Below are positions 27,381 to 34,180 of a stretch of 61,056 nt of DNA, one piece after another; position 1 is the stretch's first letter; each line of letters begins with the position of its first letter. The position numbers and the translations under genes are program-made. Below the pieces are notes generated by a model, which worked only from the letters and a program-made list of their open reading frames with translations, did no database searches and had not been told where the DNA came from. This DNA is from JBHENC01 sp051000345 (GTDB taxonomy: Bacteria > Acidobacteriota > Blastocatellia > Pyrinomonadales > Pyrinomonadaceae). Location of the stretch: the NCBI GenBank assembly GCA_051000345.1, contig JBPCOJ010000030.1, forward strand, positions 1 to 61,056. The letters run 5' to 3'.

Positions 27381-28148
27381 TTATGGTTTCTGTCCCTCGA
27401 AGATGTCTTGGATACGATTGAGTTGCTGTGTGGCGCGCTCGACTTGGCGCGGAAGCGGCGGCAGCGCAGCGTCGGGTTGACCATTTTGCGCACGACGGCG
27501 TTCGGCGCGCGCGGCTCTGCGCTCGGCGCGTGCTTCATCGTCGCGTGCGCGTGCTTCATCCTCGTCAGACACAGATGCTTCCTGCGCTCTTCTGTTTCGC
27601 GCTTGGGCGGGCGGCAATGAAATTTGTTGCTGCGGAGCCGGTTCGACGCTCACACGCTTTTTCTTGCCGCGCGTCGCCGTCGAAGCAATGGCGGCGGGCG
27701 TCGTTGTCTTTACCGCCGGTGCATCGCTTGGCTGCACGGAATTGATGGTTGTCTGCGTTTCCGGCTTCGCGCTTTTTTCGCGCGCCGTCGTCGCGGTGTA
27801 TTGCACTTGTTGATTCGACGTTTCATTCGCTGTCGAAGAAGTAGCCTCGCTTGCCGCAGCAGTTACAGACTTCGCCTCCGTTTGATTGGCATGGCGACGG
27901 CTGATCACAAGCCCACCGGCGATGCCTATGCCGACGGCGGCGGCGACAATCAAGGCGAGCGGCAGAAAACGCTTGACGAGCGGCGCGTTCGTGGCAGAGC
28001 GCAATGCCGCCGCGTAATTGCCGGATGACGCCAGCGGCACGACGGGGCGCGCCGATAAAACTGTGGCCTCTTCATTAAAATGCGGCGACGGAAGCGGCGC
28101 GTCGGACTCATTCGTGAGCGGCATAACAATTTTTGGAGAGTGTTGCAT
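27381..28148 (-). CDS. Single-pass membrane protein with Ala/Arg-rich tail
   Basis: A 255-residue protein of unknown function. Residues 1-65 are polar and contain HFNEEATVLSARPVVPL, a segment I recall from several uncharacterised acidobacterial proteins (not searched). One transmembrane helix follows (FLPLALIVAAAVGIGIAGGL), then a Ser/Thr/Ala-rich periplasmic linker and a highly charged Arg/Glu/Ala segment, RAERRAARAERRRAQ, likely helical. The start is uncertain: ATGs at 28148, 28205 and 28232 are in frame; none has a good Shine-Dalgarno sequence. I prefer 28148 because of the conserved-looking segment just after it. Confidence 0.65.
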   Translation of the reverse strand: MQHSPKIVMPLTNESDAPLPSPHFNEEATVLSARPVVPLASSGNYAAALRSATNAPLVKRFLPLALIVAAAVGIGIAGGLVISRRHANQTEAKSVTAAASEATSSTANETSNQQVQYTATTAREKSAKPETQTTINSVQPSDAPAVKTTTPAAIASTATRGKKKRVSVEPAPQQQISLPPAQARNRRAQEASVSDEDEARARDDEARAERRAARAERRRAQNGQPDAALPPLPRQVERATQQLNRIQDIFEGQKP

Positions 28149-28446
28149 ATATGTTTTCAGGAAAATAACTTTTGAGAAACTTTGATTCAAGTCCGGCTCT
28201 GTCATAAACCCATCTTGCAAACTTGAGGCCATGCCGGAGACTTTATTCGACGGCAATCTTTATAACCGAAAAACCTGTTCTCGCGGCAAAACTTTGGATG
28301 CGCGAAAACACTTTCTGGTGCGCCGCACGACACGTTCCCAACTTTTTCGTGCATACAAAAAAGACGCGCCCGTTTCTTCATACACGAAAAACAGGCACGA
28401 CATTTTGGCTTACGGCGTAAGGCGTTCGAGTACGCGCCCGCGTAGC
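28149..28446. other. Gene-free spacer before the cassette array
   Basis: About 300 bases with no convincing gene. It holds a 9-base inverted repeat (TTTTTCGTG at 28343-28351 with its complement at 28383-28391) and, at its right end, direct-repeat copy A of the cassette array. Any promoter of the leftward membrane-protein gene must be here; no clear -35/-10 pair was found. Confidence 0.5.
28407..28440. repeat. Direct repeat A flanking the cassette array
   Basis: A 34-base segment beginning with the palindrome GGCTTACGGCGTAAGG and ending CGCGCCCG. It matches a segment at 29552-29585 in the same orientation at about 30 of 34 positions. It is followed by a hairpin (GGCGTTCGA at 28421-28429 pairing with 28448-28456). 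The two copies bracket the two gene cassettes. Confidence 0.7.
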
Positions 28447-28533
28447 ATCGAACGCCGGGGATAACCGGCGAGCAATTAACCTGATTGATAAGAAGCCCGC
28501 TGGATGCGAGTCCGGTTCATCCCCTTGTTAGGC
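28447..28533 (-). other. Terminal attC-like site, degenerate distal core
   Basis: On the minus strand it begins with a normal core GCCTAAC (28533-28527). Twelve base pairs form between 28512-28524 and 28457-28468 with a single extrahelical base at 28518, the arrangement expected of a folded attC strand. The distal core, expected as GTTRRRY, is only GTTCGAT (28453-28447). Length 87 bases, within the known range of attC sites. Confidence 0.6.
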
Positions 28534-28571
28534 GCATCCGCCACGCGCCGCATACGCTACACATTCACACC

Positions 28572-28913
28572 TTACGCTTTGAGCAACTTCGCATCAAACC
28601 AAACATCTTCAAAATCTTCCGCTACCAAGAAGCGCCAGCCAGCGGGCAGCGCAAGATACTTCACCACACTCGGGCAACGCTCAACAAGATGGTAAACGTG
28701 CATGGCCTTAAAGAAATCTTCAGCTTCAGACAGTTCTTCGCCAGCCCACAGATACCATCCGCAAGTACCATGCTCTTGCGGATGGCGCAATCCATTGAGT
28801 GGCAACATACCGGAAAAGAAATTGTCCGACACGCCAAGCTTCAAGCCAATATCAAGAGGCTGATACTCAGCTCCGTACCTTCGACAAATCTCTATTTGGT
28901 CGTGTGTATCCAT
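28572..28913 (-). CDS. Cassette-encoded hypothetical protein
   Basis: A 113-residue cytoplasmic protein in integron cassette 2. Its start is 14 bases inside the cassette boundary and has no clear Shine-Dalgarno sequence, as is usual for cassette genes. Sequence landmarks are GWYLWAGEELSEAEDFF, HVYHLVERCPSVVKYL and LPAGWRFLVAEDFEDVWFD. The last two resemble proteins annotated as Imm33/DUF2185-like immunity proteins, from memory and without a search. No signal peptide. It might be an immunity or stress-related cassette product; that is inference. Confidence 0.8.
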   Translation of the reverse strand: MDTHDQIEICRRYGAEYQPLDIGLKLGVSDNFFSGMLPLNGLRHPQEHGTCGWYLWAGEELSEAEDFFKAMHVYHLVERCPSVVKYLALPAGWRFLVAEDFEDVWFDAKLLKA

Positions 28914-28927
28914 TCAACGTTCGATGC

Positions 28928-28987
28928 GCCTAACACCTGAGTTAAGCCGCGCCGCGAAGCGGCGTCGGCTTGGACGAATTGTTAGGC
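28928..28987 (-). other. attC recombination site, 60 bases
   Basis: A complete site: GCCTAAC core (28987-28981), GTTAGGC core (28934-28928), and an internal stem AAGCCG-A-CGCCG / CGGCG-CGGCTT with one extrahelical adenine and a TTCG-containing loop. As remembered, this is close to the 60-base family found after aadA-type cassettes of mobile integrons. The TAA stop codon of the upstream cassette gene lies within the first core. Confidence 0.92.
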
Positions 28988-29497
28988 ACCAATTGCGCGC
29001 TTGAACGCTTGCACCTTGGATGCCCGAGCCTGACCGGGTCGAGGATTCAAGAATCCCGGAACGTTCATCTCTCGTAACAGCTTAGTTCCCTTCACATTTT
29101 GGAGGTTGGGGTTCCTACCCAGAGCGGAGCCGATTAGCATGTTCTCTAGCAAACGGATATCGGAGTGGCCTCGGCTCGTTGGCTTTGCGAAGCGACCGCC
29201 GGGTGTCATCTTTGGAAGCAGAATGAGCGATGGTTTGCCAGACACCTCACCCAGTGCTTCGTTATATTGAGTAATCTTGTGTAAGGCAAAGCACTCTTGC
29301 TTGAAGGACTGCTTCTCGGCCATTCCGACGTACCAAGCACGGCCACGTATCACGAACACATAGCACCCGCAGGCTTCAGATAATTCCGGTTCCATTTCTT
29401 CCACACCAGCCCAGAAGTTACCTTTATCGAGCTTGCTCCTTGAGATAAGCGATCCGTTTCGTGCGATTGGAAACTCACCGTAGACGGCGTACTGCAT
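28982..29497 (-). CDS. Cassette-encoded GIY-YIG-like protein
   Basis: A 171-residue protein in integron cassette 1. GCYVFVIRGRAWYVGMAEKQ (near residue 43) has the spacing of a GIY-YIG motif (G-x-Y ... Y-V-G), a His follows at ALHK, and LLENMLIGSALGRNPNLQN later supplies the Glu and the P-x-LN element seen in that fold. The usual arginine after YVG is not clearly present, so nuclease activity is uncertain. The ATG has GAGG eight bases upstream, and the stop codon overlaps the attC core. Function unknown; a DNA-binding or nuclease-like fold is inference. Confidence 0.82.
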   Translation of the reverse strand: MQYAVYGEFPIARNGSLISRSKLDKGNFWAGVEEMEPELSEACGCYVFVIRGRAWYVGMAEKQSFKQECFALHKITQYNEALGEVSGKPSLILLPKMTPGGRFAKPTSRGHSDIRLLENMLIGSALGRNPNLQNVKGTKLLREMNVPGFLNPRPGQARASKVQAFKRAIGA

Positions 29498-29551
29498 ATT
29501 TGAACCTCGATTATCTGTGGTTGGTGCCTAACGCTAATTGTACCGCTACTA

Positions 29552-29585
29552 GGCTTACGGCGTAAGGTATTCGAGTGCGCGCCCA
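29552..29585. repeat. Direct repeat B flanking the cassette array
   Basis: Second copy of the 34-base segment (starts GGCTTACGGCGTAAGG, ends CGCGCCCA), 20 bases outside the last core of the array and about 1.1 kb from copy A. Confidence 0.7.
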
Positions 29586-29589
29586 CTGT

Positions 29590-29622
29590 CCGGTGCGAAA
29601 GTTTATCGAAGGTGCGCACCGG
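29590..29622. terminator. Hairpin after dxs, possible terminator
   Basis: Inverted repeat CCGGTGCG (29590-29597) with its complement at 29615-29622 and a 17-base loop, 8 bases after the dxs stop on the minus strand. There is no T run, so rho-independent termination is doubtful. Confidence 0.35.
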
Positions 29623-29630
29623 GAATCGCT

Positions 29631-31577
29631 TTATGTCGGCACAGCTTTGTGGCGGCGCGCGCGGCGATGATCCAGCAGTTCGACGTTTTCTTTGACGCGC
29701 GTATAAATGCCGTCCGCATCGAGGCCATATTTTGCGAGCAGCAATTTTACATCGCCGTGCGTCACAAACCGATCCGGCACGCCCATACGCACGACGCGCA
29801 CTTGATCCTGCAAACCGTTTTCTTCGAGAAGCTCCATCACCGCCGCGCCGAACCCGCCCGCGAGATACGCTTCTTCGACGGTCACAATCAAACGCATGTT
29901 GCGCGCGAGCGCGAGCAGTAGTTCCGCGTCGAGCGGCTTAACGAAACGCGCGTTGACAACCGTCGCTTCGATTTTTTCCGACGCCAGATGCTCGGCTGCC
30001 TTCAACGACGGATAAACCATCGAGCCGTAAGCGATAATTGCGACTTCGCACGCCGCGCCGCCAGCGTTGCCGCCACCATCGCGCAAAATCTCCCCTTTGC
30101 CGATTTCCATAACTCGCGGCTCGTGTTCGATGGAAACGCCGACGCCGTTGCCGCGCGGGTAACGAATCGCCGCCGGCCCCGCGTGCTCGATTGCCGTCAA
30201 CATCATGTCGCGCAGTTCCGATTCATCCTTCGGAGCCATTGCAATCATGTTCGGCAGCGGGCGAAGATATGCGATGTCGAGCAGTCCGTGATGCGTCGGG
30301 CCGTCGCCGCCGACAAGCCCCGCGCGGTCGAGCGCAAACGTCACATTCAAATTCTGCAAACAAACATCGTGCATTATTTGATCGTAGCCGCGCTGTAGAA
30401 ACGTCGAATAAATAGCGGCGACGGGCTTTAAGCCTTCGCACGCGAGTCCTGCGGAAAAGGTCACGGCGTGCTGCTCCGCGATGCCGACATCGAAGGATCG
30501 TTCAGGGAATTTTTCAAGCACGAAATCAATGCCCGTGCCGTCCGGCATCGCCGCCGTCAGCGCAACGATTTTTTCGTCTTTCGCCATTAACTCGCACAGA
30601 GTTTCGCCGAAAACTTTTGTATATGCCGGAGCGCTTGAGACGGACTTGATGGCTTTTCCCGTCGCAATGTCGAACGGGCCGGAAGCGTGCCACTTGTAAC
30701 GATTTTTTTCGGCGGGCGCATAGCCTTTGCCTTTGACGGTCAGCGCGTGAACAAGGACGGGGCCATCCGTCACAGCTTGGGCTTCGCGCAACGCGGCGAC
30801 GAGCGCGCGCGGATTATGACCGTCAACATAGCCTATGTATTTGAAGCCGAGTTCGTTGACGAGCGCGCCCGGCAAGACCGCCGCCGCGAGCGCGTCCTTG
30901 ACGGTTTTTGCGGCGTGATGCAGGCGCTCGCCCAATGACGGAACGGAAAGCAAAGTTTCCCCGAGTTCATCTTTGAAGCGATGATAGCTTTGCGCTTCGC
31001 GTATGCGATTCAAATAGCCCGTGAGCGCGCCGACAGCCGGAGCGATGCTCATTTCGTTATCATTAAGCAGCACGATCAAGCGCGTCTTCAAATGTCCCGC
31101 CTGATTGATCGCTTCCATCGCCATGCCGCCGGGCAAACTCGCGTCGCCGATGATCGCGCAAACATGGTGCGAGTTGCCTTGAAAGTCGCGCGCCTTCGCC
31201 ATGCCAAGCGCGGCGGAAATCGAAGTCGAAGCGTGGCCTGCGCCGAACGTGTCGTAAACGGATTCCTCGCGCTTGAGAAAGCCGGAGATTCCGCCGTACT
31301 GCTTGATGGTCGGCAGTTGATCGCGGCGTCCGGTCAGGATTTTGTGCGCGTAAGCCTGATGCCCGACATCCCAGACGAGACGATCAGCGGGCGTGTCGAA
31401 CGCATAGTGAAGCGCGACAGCGAGTTCGACAGCGCCTAAGCTTGCGCCCGTATGCCCGCCGACTCTCGACATCGTTTCAATAATGTACTGGCGAATTTCC
31501 GCAGCCACTTGCGGCAACAGATCGAGCGGCAGTCGGCGCAGATCGGCGGGCGATTCAATCGTTTGTAAAAGTTCCAT
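29631..31577 (-). CDS. dxs: 1-deoxy-D-xylulose-5-phosphate synthase
   Basis: First enzyme of the MEP isoprenoid pathway; condenses pyruvate and glyceraldehyde 3-phosphate with thiamine diphosphate. The 648-residue protein has GHTGASLGAVELAVALHY and VGHQAYAHKILTGR at the N-terminus, the ThDP/metal motif starting GDASLPGGMAMEA and ending NDNEMSI, GTGIDFVLEKFP, the catalytic region DRAGLVGGDGPTHHG and the C-terminal transketolase domain. I start at 31577 (MELLQTIESPADLR), the usual beginning; the frame is open 75 bases further. The cassette array lies directly downstream. Confidence 0.95.
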   Translation of the reverse strand: MELLQTIESPADLRRLPLDLLPQVAAEIRQYIIETMSRVGGHTGASLGAVELAVALHYAFDTPADRLVWDVGHQAYAHKILTGRRDQLPTIKQYGGISGFLKREESVYDTFGAGHASTSISAALGMAKARDFQGNSHHVCAIIGDASLPGGMAMEAINQAGHLKTRLIVLLNDNEMSIAPAVGALTGYLNRIREAQSYHRFKDELGETLLSVPSLGERLHHAAKTVKDALAAAVLPGALVNELGFKYIGYVDGHNPRALVAALREAQAVTDGPVLVHALTVKGKGYAPAEKNRYKWHASGPFDIATGKAIKSVSSAPAYTKVFGETLCELMAKDEKIVALTAAMPDGTGIDFVLEKFPERSFDVGIAEQHAVTFSAGLACEGLKPVAAIYSTFLQRGYDQIMHDVCLQNLNVTFALDRAGLVGGDGPTHHGLLDIAYLRPLPNMIAMAPKDESELRDMMLTAIEHAGPAAIRYPRGNGVGVSIEHEPRVMEIGKGEILRDGGGNAGGAACEVAIIAYGSMVYPSLKAAEHLASEKIEATVVNARFVKPLDAELLLALARNMRLIVTVEEAYLAGGFGAAVMELLEENGLQDQVRVVRMGVPDRFVTHGDVKLLLAKYGLDADGIYTRVKENVELLDHRRARRHKAVPT

Positions 31578-31647
31578 TTGGGCGCGTATTGTAGCGCGTG
31601 CGAGTAGCTTTTGCCACCTCTCCCCAATCACCGAACACGGGAAGTCA

Positions 31648-31765
31648 GCCACAGAGACCGGAGAGGCACAGAGATAGAAGATTGTACGGAGATCAAGTCT
31701 TTCATCTGTTCTCTCTTACATATATCTCCTTACCTGCTTGCTCTGTGTCTCTGTAACTCTGTGGC
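31648..31765. repeat. Dispersed inverted repeat, family A copy 2
   Basis: About 118 bases with arms GCCACAGAGACCGGAGAG (from 31648) and, at 31741-31765, the complement ending CTCTGTGGC. Same arms and size as the copy at 23130-23253; interiors are AT-rich and only loosely alike. Located upstream of dxs, between divergent genes. Confidence 0.7.
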
Positions 31766-31935
31766 AAAATTTAGGAATGGACTCTAATTTTCAAACTAAA
31801 CAGCGTTGCGGCGCGTCTGAAGCTCTGAAGCAAATAATAGACGCTTCATTCGCTTTATTCGTCGCCCGCCGGAATACTGATTGACCGTTACTCGCGCCGG
31901 GCGTTTTTCTTGAAATCAAAAAGGAGTATTCGCAA

Positions 31936-32508
31936 ATGTCTTTCAGCAACAAATTTTCGACAGCAGGCTTGACGCTCGGCCTCGCAATGGCCTTCGGCAC
32001 GCTCGCCTTCGCACAAACAACCACGCACACAGCTCCGCCGACGCGTCCCGATCCGGGCGCATCGCAGCAGCAGCAGCGTCGCGGCGGAGAACGCGGCATG
32101 GGCAAACGTCATGGCCGGATGGGTGAAGGCCGCGAGAATCACGAAGGCATGGGTGCGCTGCGCTTGATGCGCGAGTTGGATTTGACCGACGCGCAAAAGC
32201 AGCAGGCGCGCGCCATCATGGAACGCTATGCGGCAAGCACTAAAACACAGCGCGAAGAATTGCGCGGGCTGCGCGAGCAAAAAGAGCAAGGCACGTTGAC
32301 CGCCGACGCCAAAGCTAAGGCCAAGTCCGCGCGTATGCAGCTCGCCGAATCAAACAAGAATATGCACAACGAACTGCTCGCCATTCTCACGCCGGATCAG
32401 CGCGCCAAGTTCGAGAAGCTAGAGAAGGAACACAAGAACGAACGCCGCGAAAACATGCGCGAGCGTCGCGGCGGCGAGGGCGACGAAGCGCCGAACAGTG
32501 TTCAGTAA
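31936..32508 (+). CDS. Secreted Spy/CpxP-like LTxxQ protein
   Basis: A 190-residue periplasmic protein. A signal peptide (TLGLAMAFGTLAFAQ, cleavage probably after AFA) is followed by a Pro/Thr and Gly/Arg-rich linker and a helical domain with the two characteristic motifs LTDAQKQQ and LTPDQRAK. Known Spy/CpxP relatives are ATP-independent chaperones or envelope-stress sensors. AAGGAG lies nine bases before the ATG. The charged C-terminus is rich in Arg/Glu. Terminated by a strong hairpin downstream. Confidence 0.88.
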   Translation: MSFSNKFSTAGLTLGLAMAFGTLAFAQTTTHTAPPTRPDPGASQQQQRRGGERGMGKRHGRMGEGRENHEGMGALRLMRELDLTDAQKQQARAIMERYAASTKTQREELRGLREQKEQGTLTADAKAKAKSARMQLAESNKNMHNELLAILTPDQRAKFEKLEKEHKNERRENMRERRGGEGDEAPNSVQ

Positions 32509-32536
32509 GTTTATCTTTAAGAGATAGCGGATTATT

Positions 32537-32574
32537 AAAAGTCTCGCTGTGCATTACGCATGGCGAGACTTTTT
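32537..32574. terminator. Bidirectional terminator between convergent genes
   Basis: An 11-base stem AAAAGTCTCGC (32537-32547) with its complement at 32563-32573, followed by T's on both strands. It serves the Spy-like gene from the left and the metallophosphoesterase gene from the right. Confidence 0.85.
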
Positions 32575-32585
32575 GTGCGGACGAT

Positions 32586-33440
32586 TCAAGCGGCGCAGCG
32601 CAGGCGCAGGACGGCGATTTCCGGGCGCGCGCCGAAACGCAGAGGCACGCCGATCATGCCTGTGCCGCGCGAGACGTAAAGCTGCGCGCCCTCTTTTTTG
32701 TAGAGGCCGCGCACATAGTGAAATTGCTTGAGAAGCTGCGTCGGCGAGCCGATAAGCGGAAAGCTGATTTGCCCGCCGTGCGTATGCCCGCTCAATATCA
32801 AAGACACGTTTTTCGTGTGCGGCAAATCGAATACATGCGGCTGATGCGACAACAAAATCGTCGGGCGTTTTTAGTCAACGCCGCCGAGCGCTTTGTCCCA
32901 GTCGTCCTTTGCCCACAACCAATCGCCGACGCCCGCGAGTTGCAATTCATCCGCGCCGCGCCTGATTCTAGTGTTTTTGTTATCTATGACATTGATATGC
33001 GCCGCTTCGAGCGCTTGCACTGTCGGCTGCGCGCCTGTTTTGTGATCGTGATTGCCGAGCACCGCCCACACTCCTTCGGGCGCGCTCAAGCGTTCCAACT
33101 CTTCCACGCATGGACTAATGAAGCGACGGCTCAAGGTCGTGTAATCGCCCGTCAACGCGAACATGTCAGGCCGCGTTGCTTGCGCCAATTCGACGACGCG
33201 CCGCACTTCTTCTATCGACACAATCCCGCTGTGATGAACATCGGAAACCTGCGTGATGCGAAAACCGTCGAAGCCTTGCGGCAAATCGCGTATGAAGATT
33301 TCACGCTCGGTTACTTCGTAATTGTACGGCTCGACGAGGTCTGCGTAAGCGGTTGCAGAGGACGCGGCAACAACGCCTGCGACGACAAGGCCGCGCACGA
33401 ATTGTCTTCTGTTGAGGGTGTTGATGGAACGCTCGCTCAT
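32586..33440 (-). pseudogene. Metallophosphoesterase interrupted by an in-frame TAA
   Basis: Together the two halves make a typical 284-codon secreted metallophosphoesterase. The first part has a Tat-like signal (NRRQFVRGLVVAGVVAAS) and the metal motifs QVSDVHHSG, LTGDYTT and GNHDH. The second part has LLSHQPHVFD and LSGHTHGGQISFP. Both parts are in the same frame; GVD is followed by TAA at 32873-32871 and then by KRPTILLSHQP without any gap. So one nonsense codon separates the second half of the active site from the first. Unless it is read through or is a sequence error, no active enzyme can be made. UAA is not a selenocysteine codon. Confidence 0.85.
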
Positions 33441-33497
33441 CTCGTCGAAGATTGTAGCATCTACGAAAATTTTACGGTTTCAACTCGTGCGTTATAA

Positions 33498-33933
33498 AGT
33501 TAGTTCATGATTTAATGAATTGCCACGAGGTTCATTTGACATTTGCTCTTATAAGTTGCTACTAGCACAAGCCTAGTGGAGAACATTGCATTCTTTGACA
33601 GGGCTTTAGCCTAATAAAAAGAAACTAAATTTCCTTATGGCTTCAGCCTAATTTGTGCTAAAGCAAAAAGGATGATTGATTTTCTATTTCCTGTTCGGCT
33701 AAAGCCGCTTATTTATTGGCAAATCTGTCCACTAGCTAAAGCTAGTGGCAATTGAAAAGCAAAATGTCAACACAGCCTAGCAACAGACGAGTGGACAAGA
33801 TTGGCAAAACATTGAACGGCTTTAGCCAAACTCTTCGGCTAAAGCCAGTATCTTGCTGCTTGTTATACTGCAGCTAAAGCTGTAGGCAATTCAAATAACT
33901 TTCATTAAACATCGCTATGTTTCTGTGCGCTGC
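33498..33933. other. Palindrome-rich gene-free region
   Basis: Over 430 bases without a gene, AT-rich, with at least seven short palindromes built on the same word: GGCTTTAGCC or GGCTAAAGCC and relatives at 33602-33611, 33639-33648, 33697-33706, 33818-33827, 33837-33846 and 33871-33882, plus a 20-base palindrome at 33729-33748 (CCACTAGCTAAAGCTAGTGG). The pair at 33818/33837 can form one hairpin. Probably a cluster of REP-like elements. Confidence 0.65.
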
Positions 33934-33961
33934 TTGACAATCCTACGGCGTGGATTAGAAT
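33934..33961 (+). promoter_or_regulatory. Sigma-70 promoter of tRNA-Ser
   Basis: TTGACA at 33934-33939, 16-base spacer, TAGAAT at 33956-33961. The expected start near 33968 is about 37 bases before the tRNA. Close to consensus. Confidence 0.7.
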
Positions 33962-34004
33962 AATCCGAATTGTTTGTCTGTACTACAATGACAAAAGACT
34001 TTGC

Positions 34005-34095
34005 GGAGATGTGGCCGAGTGGCTGAAGGCGGCGGTTTGCTAAACCGTTATAGGCCAAAAGCCTATCACAGGTTCGAATCCTGTCATCTCCGCCA
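34005..34095 (+). tRNA. tRNA-Ser (anticodon GCU)
   Basis: A 91-base class II tRNA. Acceptor GGAGATG pairs with CATCTCC, anticodon loop TTGCTAA gives GCU (reads AGC/AGU), the long variable arm (around 34052-34071) forms a stem, and the T arm is AGGTTCGAATCCT. The 3' CCA is encoded. It has its own promoter and terminator. Confidence 0.97.
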
Positions 34096-34112
34096 TTAAT
34101 TCAAAACGAACG

Positions 34113-34162
34113 GGCGGAAGGATAAAGGCGGAAACGTATCCACTTCATCCTTCCGCCTTTTT
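34113..34162 (+). terminator. Rho-independent terminator after tRNA-Ser
   Basis: An 11-base stem GGCGGAAGGAT (34113-34123) with its complement at 34147-34157, followed by TTTTT (34158-34162). It separates the tRNA from gltX, whose start is 18 bases later. Confidence 0.88.
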
Positions 34163-34180
34163 ACGTTTATACTTCTCTTT

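Larger units (their letters stand above)
28447..29532 (-). mobile_element. Integrase-less integron cassette array (CALIN), two cassettes
   Basis: Two promoterless-looking single genes are each followed, on the minus strand, by an attC-type site. Core sequences GTTAGGC/GCCTAAC occur at 29526-29532, 28981-28987, 28928-28934 and 28527-28533. Cassette 1 runs from 29531 to about 28928 (171-residue protein), cassette 2 from there to the terminal site (113-residue protein). No integron integrase gene is in the window, so by definition this is a CALIN or the distal end of a larger array. The insertion lies between the 3' end of dxs and the membrane-protein gene. Confidence 0.85.

Noticed and set aside
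32586..32855. Separate short metallophosphoesterase gene from a TTG start
   Set aside because: It is the same frame as the upstream half and lacks the first metal motifs; best read as the second half of one broken gene.
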